NCBI RefSeq assembly: GCF_042684265.1
Contig: NZ_JBHULB010000001.1
Location: 27,633-91,632 of the forward strand
Length of the DNA stretch: 64,000 nucleotides
Direction of reading: 5' to 3'
Source of the DNA: Croceitalea marina
GTDB lineage: Bacteria > Bacteroidota > Bacteroidia > Flavobacteriales > Flavobacteriaceae
The position numbers were made by a program, and so were the translations under genes. Of the stretch, positions 51,535-60,854 are shown piece after piece. Each line of letters starts with the position of its first letter. The first letter of the stretch is position 1. The notes under the pieces were generated by a model that saw only the letters and a list, made by a program, of their open reading frames with translations, had not been told where the DNA came from and searched no databases.

Positions 51535-52665
51535 TTGCAGTTTAAATTATTACATAAAGATTCGGGGAGTAAGGCTAGAGCGGGGGAGTTGCTTACGGAT
51601 AGAGGTAAGATAGAAACCCCAATTTTTATGCCCGTTGGCACAGTGGCTTCGGTAAAAGGGGTTCATCAGAGAGAACTACGGGAAGAGATAAACCCTGATG
51701 TTATTTTAGGAAATACGTACCACTTGTATTTACGACCAGGAATGGAAATTCTAGAACAAGCTGGCGGATTGCATAAATTCATGGGTTGGGATAGAAATAT
51801 TTTAACAGACAGCGGAGGCTATCAAGTTTATTCTCTCTCTGGAAATCGAAAAATTAAAGAGGAAGGGGTTAAATTCAAGTCGCATATAGATGGTTCTAGC
51901 CATTTTTTTTCTCCAGAAAGTGTGATGGAAGTGCAAAGGACAATTGGTGCCGACATTATTATGGCCTTTGATGAATGTACACCATACCCTTGCGATTACA
52001 ATTATGCCAAGCGCTCTATGCATATGACACACCGTTGGTTAGATAGATGTATTGCCCACTTAGACAAAGTGCCTTTTAAATACGGGCATTCACAGTCTTT
52101 TTTTCCAATTGTTCAGGGCTCTACATATAAAGATTTAAGAAAACAGTCTGCAGAATATATTGCATCTGTTGGGGCCGAGGGTAATGCTATTGGAGGTTTA
52201 TCGGTTGGTGAACCTGCCGATGAAATGTATGAAATGTCAGAAATCGTATGTGATATTCTACCTGAGGATAAACCAAGATATTTAATGGGGGTTGGTACAC
52301 CTTTAAATATTTTAGAGAATATAGCTTTAGGTGTAGATATGTTCGACTGCGTTATGCCTACCCGAAATGCAAGAAATGGTATGCTCTTTACAGCTCATGG
52401 TACCATCAATATCAAGAACAAAAAATGGGAGAACGATTTTTCGGCTATAGATGAAATGGGAATCACTTTTGTAGATACGGAGTATTCAAAAGCTTATTTA
52501 AGACATCTTTTTGCTGCAAACGAATATTTAGGAAAACAGATTGCAACGATTCACAATTTAGGTTTTTACCTTTGGCTTGTTCGCACGGCTAGAGAGAAAA
52601 TAGTTGCTGGGCAATTCTATGAATGGAAAACAATGATGGTAAAACAAATGGATAAAAGACTATAA
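51535..52665 (+). CDS. tgt: tRNA-guanine transglycosylase (queuosine biosynthesis), TTG start
   Basis: A 376-residue transglycosylase that exchanges guanine-34 for preQ1 in GUN-anticodon tRNAs. Catalytic motifs: DSGGYQVYSLS and the nucleophile Asp271 in GVDMFDCVMPTRNARNG. It starts at TTG: an in-frame TAA lies at 51523-51525 and no ATG lies between, and translation from TTG gives MQFKLLHKD, matching the family. The zinc-site cysteines (CxCxxC) near the C-terminus of most bacterial enzymes are absent; the region reads FVDTEYSKAYLRHLF. Overlaps the next gene by one base (TAATG). Confidence 0.94.
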   Translation: MQFKLLHKDSGSKARAGELLTDRGKIETPIFMPVGTVASVKGVHQRELREEINPDVILGNTYHLYLRPGMEILEQAGGLHKFMGWDRNILTDSGGYQVYSLSGNRKIKEEGVKFKSHIDGSSHFFSPESVMEVQRTIGADIIMAFDECTPYPCDYNYAKRSMHMTHRWLDRCIAHLDKVPFKYGHSQSFFPIVQGSTYKDLRKQSAEYIASVGAEGNAIGGLSVGEPADEMYEMSEIVCDILPEDKPRYLMGVGTPLNILENIALGVDMFDCVMPTRNARNGMLFTAHGTINIKNKKWENDFSAIDEMGITFVDTEYSKAYLRHLFAANEYLGKQIATIHNLGFYLWLVRTAREKIVAGQFYEWKTMMVKQMDKRL

Positions 52666-53747
52666 TGCTTACCATTCTTGATAAGTACATATTAAAACGC
52701 TACCTAATTACCTTTTTAGGAATGCTATTACTATTTGTGCCTATTGGAATTATGGCCAATCTAGCAGAGAAAATAGGTAAAATTATAGATAATGAAGCTC
52801 CGTTAAGCGAAGTTATTATGTTCTACGGCAATTTTACTTTAGTTATCGGCAATCTTCTTTTACCCATTTTTCTTTTTCTATCTATTATCTTTTTTACATC
52901 AAAATTAGCCAGTAACACCGAAATTGTAGCTATTTTGAGCTCTGGGGTTTCGTATTGGCGTTTTTTAAGACCCTATATGATTGGCGCTAGTTTGGTGGCA
53001 ATTCTCATCTTTTTTATGGGAATGTTCATAGTGCCCAATGCGAGTATTGGATATAATGAGTTCGAATATAAATACTTTAAAAAGGGCAGGCAGGTACAAC
53101 AAACTACGAATATCTTTAACCAGCTCAACGACCAAGACCTTATTTATGTAAGCAGTTTTGACCCAGATAGACAGATAGGGTATAATTTCACCTACGAACA
53201 CTTTGATGAAAATGAGGTTTTAGATTATAAAATTTCTGCGGCAAATATCAGATGGGTAGAAAAAGATAGCTTATATCGATTAACCAACTATCGAAAGCGA
53301 AAGGTCAGAGATGGTAAAGAATTGATTGAAACCAAAAGACGTTTAGATACCATCTTCAGCTTTCAAATAGACGACCTAACACCGGTATCCTATGTAGCCG
53401 ATACCAAAAACCTCTTTGAATTAAATGATTTTATTGAAGAGCAGCGAAAAAAAGGTGCATCAAATATAAATTCATATGTACTGGTCAAATACAAAAGATG
53501 GGCATTGCCAGTCGCGGCCTTTGTACTTACGATTATAGCTGTGGCCGTTTCTTCAGTAAAACGCAGGGGCGGCATGGGTGTGAACCTGGCTTTTGGTATT
53601 GGGGTAGCTTTTATTTATATATTTTTTGATAAAGTCTTTGGAACCTTAGCAGAACAATCAGGTTTTTCTCCGCTTTTGGCGGTAGTATTACCAAATTTGA
53701 TTTTTGGTATTGTAGGGCTCTATCTTTTACAGAAAGCAAAAAGATAA
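52665..53747 (+). CDS. LptF/LptG-family permease
   Basis: A 360-residue inner-membrane protein with a transmembrane bundle at each end and a periplasmic beta-jellyroll (roughly 110-260), beginning MLTILDKYILKRYLITFLGM. In LPS export, LptF and LptG together with LptB2 lift lipopolysaccharide to the periplasmic bridge. The C-terminus RRGGMGVNLAFGIGVAFIYIF is typical. Which of LptF/LptG is unclear, as Bacteroidetes use lone homologues. The one-base overlap with tgt couples the two. Confidence 0.88.
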   Translation: MLTILDKYILKRYLITFLGMLLLFVPIGIMANLAEKIGKIIDNEAPLSEVIMFYGNFTLVIGNLLLPIFLFLSIIFFTSKLASNTEIVAILSSGVSYWRFLRPYMIGASLVAILIFFMGMFIVPNASIGYNEFEYKYFKKGRQVQQTTNIFNQLNDQDLIYVSSFDPDRQIGYNFTYEHFDENEVLDYKISAANIRWVEKDSLYRLTNYRKRKVRDGKELIETKRRLDTIFSFQIDDLTPVSYVADTKNLFELNDFIEEQRKKGASNINSYVLVKYKRWALPVAAFVLTIIAVAVSSVKRRGGMGVNLAFGIGVAFIYIFFDKVFGTLAEQSGFSPLLAVVLPNLIFGIVGLYLLQKAKR

Positions 53748-53762
53748 TGCTTAACAATGCTA

Positions 53763-53796
53763 TTTGTTACAAATTTTATTGAAAGCTTTATATTTG
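53763..53796 (+). promoter_or_regulatory. Promoter of accA
   Basis: TTTG (53763-53766), 22 nt, then TATATTTG (53789-53796), an exact -7 match, 29 nt before the accA start. Confidence 0.65.
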
Positions 53797-53825
53797 TTAA
53801 TTATACCAACAACAACTAATTTTTT

Positions 53826-54779
53826 ATGGAGTATTTGGAATTTGAACTTCCCATTAAAGAACTTGAAGAGCAACTTCAAAAATGCATGGTTATTGGGGAA
53901 GAAAGCGAGGTAGACGTTACTGAAACCTGTCAGCAAATTGAAAAAAAATTAGCGGAAACCCGAAAAGATATCTACAAGAATTTGACGGCTTGGCAAAGGG
54001 TTCAACTATCCAGACACCCTAACAGACCGTATACCCTAGACTATATTAACGCCATTTGTGGAGATACCTTTCTCGAATTACACGGTGATAGAAATGTAAA
54101 AGATGACAAGGCGATGATTGGTGGTTTGGGTAAAATTGGAGATCAGAGTTACATGTTTATCGGTCAGCAAAAGGGCTACAATACCAAGACACGTCAATAC
54201 CGAAACTTTGGTATGGCGAATCCCGAAGGCTATAGAAAAGCGCTTCGTTTAATGAAATCTGCCGAGAAGTTCAATATTCCTGTCGTTTGTTTTATTGATA
54301 CTCCAGGTGCTTATCCAGGTATTGAGGCAGAAGAACGCGGTCAAGGAGAAGCAATTGCCAGAAACATTTTGGAAATGACTAGGCTCAAGGTGCCCATTAT
54401 TGTTGTCATTATTGGTGAGGGCGCTTCGGGTGGTGCATTAGGTATTGGAGTAGGTGATAAGGTATTGATGTTAGAGAATACATGGTACTCTGTGATTTCT
54501 CCCGAGTCTTGTTCTTCTATACTTTGGAGAAGCTGGGAGTATAAAGAACAAGCTGCAGAAGCATTGAAGTTAACGGCTAATGACATGAAAAAGCTGAAAC
54601 TAATAGATGAAATTGTCAGAGAACCGATTGGTGGTGCCCACAGTAATAGGGATAAAACATTTACCACGGTCAAAAACAAAATAGCTACCCATTTTGAGGA
54701 GCTTAAAAAGTTATCACCAAAGGAATTGGTGAAAACTCGAATGGATAAATATGCCAATATGGGCGTATTTAATGGATAA
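53826..54779 (+). CDS. accA: Acetyl-CoA carboxylase carboxyltransferase subunit alpha
   Basis: A 317-residue carboxyltransferase alpha subunit that with AccD moves CO2 from biotin to acetyl-CoA, forming malonyl-CoA. It begins MEYLEFELPIKELEEQLQKC; the crotonase-like core shows VCFIDTPGAYPGIEAEERGQ, and IGEGASGGALGIGVGD the oxyanion-hole glycines. Normal length. It has its own promoter and lies just upstream of dnaB. Confidence 0.97.
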   Translation: MEYLEFELPIKELEEQLQKCMVIGEESEVDVTETCQQIEKKLAETRKDIYKNLTAWQRVQLSRHPNRPYTLDYINAICGDTFLELHGDRNVKDDKAMIGGLGKIGDQSYMFIGQQKGYNTKTRQYRNFGMANPEGYRKALRLMKSAEKFNIPVVCFIDTPGAYPGIEAEERGQGEAIARNILEMTRLKVPIIVVIIGEGASGGALGIGVGDKVLMLENTWYSVISPESCSSILWRSWEYKEQAAEALKLTANDMKKLKLIDEIVREPIGGAHSNRDKTFTTVKNKIATHFEELKKLSPKELVKTRMDKYANMGVFNG

Positions 54780-54868
54780 GCCTGATGTTTTCGTTTTTGT
54801 AAAAAAGTAAGCTGTCATACTTTTCTGATTTCCTACGGTTATTAACAGTTTTTTTTAGTTATCAACAC

Positions 54869-54876
54869 TACTTTTG
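54869..54876 (+). promoter_or_regulatory. -7 promoter element upstream of dnaB
   Basis: TACTTTTG, an exact TAnnTTTG match, 71 nt before the dnaB ATG; a second near match TACTTTCG occurs just before the start (about 54934-54941). Confidence 0.4.
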
Positions 54877-54947
54877 TTGAACACCTGTGAACATCAGAGG
54901 TGTAAAATTCAAAGTTAACTAAAGGTTAATTCCATACTTTCGCACTC

Positions 54948-56492
54948 ATGGACAAACCAAACCCAATAGTAGGTCGTAAAATTGACAAATCCACGATCAT
55001 CAGTTTAGAACGCGGTAAAATTCCGCCTCAAGCAGTTGATTTAGAGGAGGTTGTGTTAGGCGCCATGATGATTGATAAAAAAGGTGTCGATGAGGTAATT
55101 GATATTTTGCATCCAAGTGTTTTTTATAAGGATGCACATCGATTTATCTACGAAGCTATTTTTAAATTGTTCGAATCCTCTGAACCGGTAGATTTATTAA
55201 CCGTTTCTTCGCAATTAAAGAAAGATGGTCATTTAGAGGCAGTTGGAGGAGATTTTTACCTTATAAAACTGACACAGAAAGTAGCTTCTTCGGCACATAT
55301 TGAGTTCCATGCACGTATTATACTTCAAAAATACATTCAGCGTAGTTTGATTAAAATTTCAAACGAAGTTATCGAAGATGCCTATAGTGAATCGACGGAT
55401 GTTTTTGATTTGCTTGATAACGCAGAAGCAAAATTGTATGAAGTCACCCAAGGAAATTTAAAGCGCTCTGCGGAGACCGCTCAAAATCTGGTAATTCAAG
55501 CAAAAAAGCGTATCGAAGAAATTGCCAATAAAGAAGGAATGAGTGGTATTGCCACTGGTTTTGATAAGTTGGATAAGCTGACTTCGGGCTGGCAACCAAG
55601 TGATTTAATCATTGTAGCCGCAAGACCAGGTATGGGTAAAACTGCACTTACCTTATCCATGGCAAGAAATATTGCCGTAGATTTTAATCAAGGAGTAGCT
55701 TTTTTCTCTTGTGAAATGTCTTCGGTACAATTGATCACCAGACTCATTTCTTCGGAAACAGGACTTTCATCTGAAAAACTACGTACCGGAAAGTTGGAAA
55801 AGCACGAATGGGAGCAGCTCAATGTCAAGGTAAAAGCTTTAGAAAAAGCACCATTGTTTATTGATGATACCCCGTCACTATCTATTTTTGATTTAAGAGC
55901 GAAAGCAAGGCGATTAAAGTCTCAACATGATATTCAAATTATAATTATTGATTATTTACAGTTGATGACCGCTGGGGGCTCTCAAAAAGGTGGTAATAGG
56001 GAGCAAGAAATTTCTACAATTTCTCGGAACCTTAAAGCTTTGGCGAAAGAATTGAATGTCCCCGTAATTGCATTATCGCAGTTATCCAGGGCGGTGGAGA
56101 CTCGCGGAGGTAGTAAAAGACCCTTGTTATCAGATTTAAGGGAATCTGGAGCTATCGAGCAAGATGCAGATATTGTATCGTTTATTTATAGACCAGAATA
56201 CTATAAGATTGATGAATGGGATGATGAAGAGCGTACGCCAACACAAGGCCAAGGTGAGTTGATTGTGGCAAAACACCGTAATGGCGGATTAGAGAATATT
56301 AGGTTAAAGTTTATCGGAAATCTAGGTAAGTTTGATAACTTAGATGACTTTGATTCTCCATTTGAGTTTCAATCTAAGATGAACGAAAATGATGAAAATC
56401 CGTTTGCAACACCAAATCTCCCGAGTACAGATGAAGCTTTCGGAAGCGCTTTTAACGATGACAATTCTCCAGATGATGACGTCCCGTTTTAA
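54948..56492 (+). CDS. dnaB: Replicative DNA helicase
   Basis: A 514-residue hexameric helicase at the replication fork. The N-terminal domain (VDLEEVVLGAMMIDKKGVDE) is followed by a linker and the RecA-like domain: Walker A ARPGMGKTAL, Walker B IIIDYLQLM, and SQLSRAVETRGGSKRPLLSD with the arginine finger region. No intein is present: the Walker A and SQLSR insertion sites are uninterrupted. An acidic C-terminal tail ends it. The final 17 nt overlap the next gene. Confidence 0.97.
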   Translation: MDKPNPIVGRKIDKSTIISLERGKIPPQAVDLEEVVLGAMMIDKKGVDEVIDILHPSVFYKDAHRFIYEAIFKLFESSEPVDLLTVSSQLKKDGHLEAVGGDFYLIKLTQKVASSAHIEFHARIILQKYIQRSLIKISNEVIEDAYSESTDVFDLLDNAEAKLYEVTQGNLKRSAETAQNLVIQAKKRIEEIANKEGMSGIATGFDKLDKLTSGWQPSDLIIVAARPGMGKTALTLSMARNIAVDFNQGVAFFSCEMSSVQLITRLISSETGLSSEKLRTGKLEKHEWEQLNVKVKALEKAPLFIDDTPSLSIFDLRAKARRLKSQHDIQIIIIDYLQLMTAGGSQKGGNREQEISTISRNLKALAKELNVPVIALSQLSRAVETRGGSKRPLLSDLRESGAIEQDADIVSFIYRPEYYKIDEWDDEERTPTQGQGELIVAKHRNGGLENIRLKFIGNLGKFDNLDDFDSPFEFQSKMNENDENPFATPNLPSTDEAFGSAFNDDNSPDDDVPF

Positions 56493-57756
56493 AGGTATTT
56501 CGTTTAAAGGATTAATAGTTTTAATTTTTCTCATATCGTTTTCCAGTTCTGCCTCTGTGATACTGATTCCTATGGACGCGGAGAGTCAGAAAAACCATTT
56601 AAAAGCATACGGAATTACGTATTGGATGCTTGGTAAGCAACAAAAAGTACAGTGGTTGTTAAACTATCGGGGAGGCTCTTTTTTATTACCAGATGGTGAT
56701 GCGGTGAGAAAAGAATGTCAAATTAGAGGCGTTTCTTTCGAAGTTTTAGCTGATAGTGAGGCGCAAAGTATATTAGATGGAATTAGTAGTCCGTCTCAAA
56801 ATCAAGATGCCGTAATTTTAGAAAAAGCGCCAAAAATTGCTGTTTATTCGCCCAAGGACAATCAGCCTTGGGACGACGCCGTAACTATGGTACTTACTTA
56901 TGCCGAAATACCCTATGTTACCATATATGATGAAGAGGTATTACAGGATAAGTTGCCCTTGTACGATTGGTTGCACTTACATCATGAAGATTTTACCGGG
57001 CAATATGGAAAGTTTTATGGAGCCTACAGAGCGGCACCTTGGTATATTGAGAATAAGCGGATATCCGAAGAGCGTGCGTCTAAGTTAGGTTATGCTAAAG
57101 TCTCGGAAGAAAAAGGAGCTGTAGCGGAGAAAATAAGAAGGTATGTTATTGGGGGTGGTTTTATGTTTGCTATGTGTTCGGCTACAGATAGTTTTGATAT
57201 TGCTTTGGCGGCAGAAGGGGTAGATATCTGTGAACCAATGTTTGATGGTGATCCATCGGATGCTAATTATCAATCACAATTGAATTTCGATAGAACCTTT
57301 GCATTTCAAAATTTTGTTTTGGAGCGTAACCCCTTACGATATGAATTTTCTTCCATAGACATGACGGCTAAACGCCAGATACCTAAAGAATCAGATTATT
57401 TTTCGTTAATGGAATTTTCCGCAAAATGGGACCCTGTACCCACGATGTTAACGCAAAACCATACCACTTTGGTAAAAGGGTTTATGGGACAGACAACCTC
57501 TTTTGCCAGAGACGAGGTCAAACCAACGGTTATGGTTCTAGGTGAATCAAAGTTAAATAACGAAGCGCGCTATATTCATGGTATTAAAGGCAAAGGTTTT
57601 TTTACATTCTATGGAGGGCACGATCCCGAAGACTATCAACATAGGGTAGGAGACCCCAAGACGGAATTAGAGCTGCACCCAACTTCTCCCGGATATCGAC
57701 TTATTTTAAACAATGTTTTGTTTCCTGCTGCGCGGAAAAAGAAACAAAAAACTTAA
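56476..57756 (+). CDS. Secreted protein usually mislabelled asparagine synthetase B
   Basis: A roughly 426-residue exported protein following dnaB with a 17-nt overlap. A hydrophobic signal (ISFKGLIVLIFLISFSSSAS) leads into a secreted chain with IAVYSPKDNQPWDDAVTMVL, YDWLHLHHEDFTGQYGKFYG and RRYVIGGGFMFAMCSATDSF, a glutamine-amidotransferase-like fold at the level of pattern. Databases call such proteins asparagine synthetase B, but the Cys nucleophile after Met1 and the PP-loop ATP domain of that enzyme are missing. I take the start at 56476 (56473 also possible). Location next to dnaB suggests only shared transcription. Function unknown. Confidence 0.8.
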   Translation: MTSRFKGISFKGLIVLIFLISFSSSASVILIPMDAESQKNHLKAYGITYWMLGKQQKVQWLLNYRGGSFLLPDGDAVRKECQIRGVSFEVLADSEAQSILDGISSPSQNQDAVILEKAPKIAVYSPKDNQPWDDAVTMVLTYAEIPYVTIYDEEVLQDKLPLYDWLHLHHEDFTGQYGKFYGAYRAAPWYIENKRISEERASKLGYAKVSEEKGAVAEKIRRYVIGGGFMFAMCSATDSFDIALAAEGVDICEPMFDGDPSDANYQSQLNFDRTFAFQNFVLERNPLRYEFSSIDMTAKRQIPKESDYFSLMEFSAKWDPVPTMLTQNHTTLVKGFMGQTTSFARDEVKPTVMVLGESKLNNEARYIHGIKGKGFFTFYGGHDPEDYQHRVGDPKTELELHPTSPGYRLILNNVLFPAARKKKQKT

Positions 57757-58334
57757 TTTGGGCATAACTCTTCATACTTTTTTACTATTTCCGGCGTATT
57801 CATTATATCCATTTCGTCATCTTCAATAAGTTTTAGTAGTTCTGGGCAATCATAAAAAAATTTAATCAGGCGTTTTTTTATCCCTTGACACCCTATACCA
57901 TCTCTGCATCTTAAGCTGTAAACATATTTTTCACCTTTTCGCCTCGCAAAAACCTCTAAATGTGAGAGGTTGAATTTTGTGTCTATTATTTCATGAACTG
58001 GTTGACTACCGAATAGCGCGTGAAATAAATCTATTTTTTCGCCTGAATGTACTTTCCATCCTAACGCTTTTTTACTTCGTTTTAATTTTTTTCTTTTAGG
58101 GTAGAACAAAATATGAAACTCGTTAGAGACTCCATTTGCTCCTTGTTGAATAAACGATGTAATCTCTGAAAATTTGATTTCCTCTTTTCTGTTTTTATCT
58201 ATTAGCCTATATTTTCCCCATTTATAAATCCCAGATTTAATTGTCCCATCTGTAAGCTTTATGTCCATTTGATATTGGCCAAAAAGACAGTTTCCTAAAA
58301 ATACAAGACATATTAAAACGAAAAGCCTTTTCAT
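57753..58334 (-). CDS. Unrecognised secreted protein
   Basis: A 193-residue exported protein. Signal MKRLFVLICLVFLGNCLFGQ, then MDIKLTDGTIKSGIYKWGKY. The middle is Lys-rich (YPKRKKLKRSKKALG); Cys residues near the end (RCRDGIGCQGIKKR) may form a disulfide. No family recognised. The stop codons of this gene and the upstream plus-strand gene share TTAA (convergent overlap). Confidence 0.65.
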   Translation of the reverse strand: MKRLFVLICLVFLGNCLFGQYQMDIKLTDGTIKSGIYKWGKYRLIDKNRKEEIKFSEITSFIQQGANGVSNEFHILFYPKRKKLKRSKKALGWKVHSGEKIDLFHALFGSQPVHEIIDTKFNLSHLEVFARRKGEKYVYSLRCRDGIGCQGIKKRLIKFFYDCPELLKLIEDDEMDIMNTPEIVKKYEELCPN

Positions 58335-58351
58335 TTTTTATAGTTTTAATT

Positions 58352-59146
58352 TTATAAAAATAATAGTTCTAAAATTTTCTCCACTCCATATGCATCATTG
58401 CTTGAGGTTTCATAGTTAGCGACCTTTTTTACGTTGGGGTGCGCATTTGCCATTGCAACACTAAAATCTGAAAGTTCAAGCATTTCTATATCATTATTGT
58501 AATCGCCAAATACTAAGAGTTCATTTGACCTTACACCATATTCAATCATTACTTTTTCTAAAGCGAAACCCTTATGCGCATTTGGATGGGAGATATCTAC
58601 CCAATTGGCACCGGATACTTTTACTTTTAAGCTATTTTCTAAATGCTTAACGCTTGGATAGAGGAACTCTTCAGAGCTATCAAAATGGTATATGGCGACT
58701 TTTAAAACTTCATCGGTTACCTCCAACTGATTTTCAACTACATGAAATTGTGTATAGTACTCACTTAAAAGTTTTAAAAATCTATCTGAAGATCCATTGA
58801 CATAGGCATTGTTCTCGCTACAAAGTACGGGATGTGCATCGGAGATAGAAGAAATGGTATTAAGCACTTTTTGTATATGCTTTTTTTCTAAAGGTGTTGT
58901 AAGTAGTGTTTCTTCTTTGTTTTTAATTACAGCACCATTTTCTGCTATGAATAACATGTCATTTTTTATGGCATCTAGTTTATCAACCATACTATGATAT
59001 TGTCTACCGCTGGCAGCAACAAAATGGATTCCTCTTTTTTTTAATTCATTGAAGAGTTCAAAAAACCTATCGCTTACCTCATGATTAGAATTTAAAAGTG
59101 TACCGTCCATATCGGTCACGACCATTTTTATGTTTGATAAATCCAT
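58352..59146 (-). CDS. HAD-superfamily (Cof-type) phosphatase
   Basis: A 264-residue HAD hydrolase. Motif I is VVTDMDGTLLNSN (nucleophile Asp12, acid Asp14), and the C-terminal FGDYNNDIEMLELSDF is motif IV with metal-binding Asp. The C2B cap of the Cof/YkrA subfamily lies in between. Typical substrates are sugar phosphates or FMN/PLP; not predictable here. Same strand as the preceding unknown gene, 17 nt upstream of it. Confidence 0.92.
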   Translation of the reverse strand: MDLSNIKMVVTDMDGTLLNSNHEVSDRFFELFNELKKRGIHFVAASGRQYHSMVDKLDAIKNDMLFIAENGAVIKNKEETLLTTPLEKKHIQKVLNTISSISDAHPVLCSENNAYVNGSSDRFLKLLSEYYTQFHVVENQLEVTDEVLKVAIYHFDSSEEFLYPSVKHLENSLKVKVSGANWVDISHPNAHKGFALEKVMIEYGVRSNELLVFGDYNNDIEMLELSDFSVAMANAHPNVKKVANYETSSNDAYGVEKILELLFL

Positions 59147-59217
59147 TAGTACAAATTAAGCCATAAAGGTAGTTTATGCTTTAAGTAATGCTGTAAAGTT
59201 TATATTAATTTAGCCTC

Positions 59218-59640
59218 ATGAAGTTTTATCAATCTGCAATAACACTTAATCCTTATGCTAGAGGATTTCATTTGATTTCAAATGAGGTTTTAAGTGCTAT
59301 ACCTGAAATTAGAAAAATTAATATAGGCATACTACAAGTATTTGTACAGCATACTTCTGCGAGTTTAACTATAAACGAAAATGCAGACCCAACGGTTCGT
59401 TTAGATTTTGAAAGTCATATAAATAAGATGGTGCCAGAAAATATGCCCTATTACCTACATAATTATGAGGGCCCAGATGATATGCCAGCACATATTAAAG
59501 CTTCCTTAATGGGAGTTTCGGTAGCGGTGCCGATTACGAACGGAAAATTAAATCTGGGAATCTGGCAGGGAATCTATTTGTGCGAGCACCGTAATAACGC
59601 ATCTTCAAGAAATTTAGTAATCACTGCTTTTGGAAATTAG
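59218..59640 (+). CDS. YjbQ/UPF0047 family protein
   Basis: A 140-residue protein of the YjbQ family: QVFVQHTSASLTINENADP-like core (here LQVFVQHTSASLTINENADP is the family's best signature) and YLCEHRNNASSRNLVIT. Members have weak thiamine-phosphate synthase activity. The ATG at 59218 is correct for MKFYQSAITL. Its end overlaps the convergent SGNH gene by 4 nt. Confidence 0.9.
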   Translation: MKFYQSAITLNPYARGFHLISNEVLSAIPEIRKINIGILQVFVQHTSASLTINENADPTVRLDFESHINKMVPENMPYYLHNYEGPDDMPAHIKASLMGVSVAVPITNGKLNLGIWQGIYLCEHRNNASSRNLVITAFGN

Positions 59641-60302
59641 TTGAGTTCTTTCAATACCATTTTGCTAATTTTTTTTGCCCAAAGCTTATACATCTTTTTT
59701 GATGGATGTAGACTATCCGAAGCTAGCAATGCAGGGTTTACTTCAGCATTTCGAGACTGTTTTGTGATTTCAATATAAAGCATATTCCGTTTTTCGGTTT
59801 CTTCCTTTATATAGGTATTATAGGCTTTTAGTTCGGTCACAATTCTATCTTTATCTTTAAATCTTGCGAATGGTGTAACACTCCAATCAGGTATGGAAAG
59901 AACCATTACTTTTCGGTTGTCTTCTTGTACTAGTTCTGAACACTTATCTAAAAGGGTAGTAAAATCTTTTTTGAATGACTCAAAATCCATACCTCTATAT
60001 TGATTATTGACACCGATAAGTAAAGAGACTAAGCTATAGTTTGGTTGCAGGTCCTCCATTTTAATTTCCATTAAAAGTTTTTCCGTGGTCCAACCCGCAG
60101 CGGCAAGTATTTTTGATTCAGTCTTATAGCCTTTCTTAAAAAGTATTTGAGTGAATTGATTTGGCCAATTGTTGTTTATATCTTCTCCGGTACCTATAGT
60201 GTAACTATCTCCTAAAGCTAAAAATGTAACTGTACTTTCTTGACTAAAGCTAGCCATGAAGCTAAGAAGCAATCCAAAAAGAAAAACTTTAGTACGTATC
60301 AT
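59637..60302 (-). CDS. Exported SGNH-family hydrolase (GDSL esterase-like)
   Basis: A 221-residue exported enzyme. Signal ending FMASFSQ, then the SGNH blocks: FLALGDSYTIGTG (block I Ser), LIGVNNQYRG (block III Asn) and DSLHPSKK (block V Asp/His). Acts on esters or acyl groups outside the cytoplasm. 4-nt convergent overlap with the YjbQ gene. Confidence 0.9.
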   Translation of the reverse strand: MIRTKVFLFGLLLSFMASFSQESTVTFLALGDSYTIGTGEDINNNWPNQFTQILFKKGYKTESKILAAAGWTTEKLLMEIKMEDLQPNYSLVSLLIGVNNQYRGMDFESFKKDFTTLLDKCSELVQEDNRKVMVLSIPDWSVTPFARFKDKDRIVTELKAYNTYIKEETEKRNMLYIEITKQSRNAEVNPALLASDSLHPSKKMYKLWAKKISKMVLKELN

Positions 60303-60328
60303 TTTCTTGATTTACAAAAATAAAAAGT

Positions 60329-60362
60329 ACAAAAAAATCCCACTCTATGTAGAGTGGGATTT
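60329..60362 (-). terminator. Terminator of the thrS-infC-rpmI-rplT operon
   Basis: Stem AAATCCCACTCTA (60335-60347) with TAGAGTGGGATTT (60350-60362), then a T-run (60329-60334 as A on the plus strand), a few bases after the rplT stop. Confidence 0.9.
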
Positions 60363-60391
60363 CTTAAGCGGGGTAAGTTTATATAAATTCT

Positions 60392-60736
60392 TTACTTGAC
60401 CTTATCAACGATTGCCTTAAAAGCATCTGGGTGGTTCATCGCCAAATCGGCCAATACCTTACGGTTTAGTTCAATTCCGTTTGACTTTACTTTACCCATG
60501 AATTGTGAATAAGATAATCCGTGTAATCTTGCACCGGCATTAATACGCGTAATCCAAAGTGCGCGGAAAGTTCTTTTTTTGTTTTTTCTATCACGGTAAG
60601 CATATAACATTGCTTTTTCTACCGCATTTTTTGCTACTGTCCAAACGTTTTTACGTCTTCCGAAGTAACCTTTTGCTTGCTTCATTACTTTTTTTCTTCT
60701 AGCTCTTGAAGCAACTGAATTTACTGATCTTGGCAT
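60392..60736 (-). CDS. rplT: 50S ribosomal protein L20
   Basis: A 114-residue L20 protein: MPRSVNSVASRARRKKVMKQ, then AKGYFGRRKNVWTVAKNAVE and RTFRALWITRINAG. Binds 23S rRNA and is essential for 50S assembly. Last gene of thrS-infC-rpmI-rplT; a 118-nt spacer with a small hairpin separates it from rpmI. Confidence 0.97.
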   Translation of the reverse strand: MPRSVNSVASRARRKKVMKQAKGYFGRRKNVWTVAKNAVEKAMLYAYRDRKNKKRTFRALWITRINAGARLHGLSYSQFMGKVKSNGIELNRKVLADLAMNHPDAFKAIVDKVK

Positions 60737-60854
60737 TTCTTTTAAATTTTTTTGTAGTAGGCGGCACGCAAGGCGTGTACTTTTTTACTCACTCAGATTA
60801 AAAATCTTTTATCGTAGCCTAACTCCAGGGTTAATAATTTTACCGAATGAACAA

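Noticed and set aside
56389..56475. Upstream extension of the gene after dnaB
   Set aside because: It would overlap dnaB by 104 nt and hide the signal peptide; ATG at 56476 is better.
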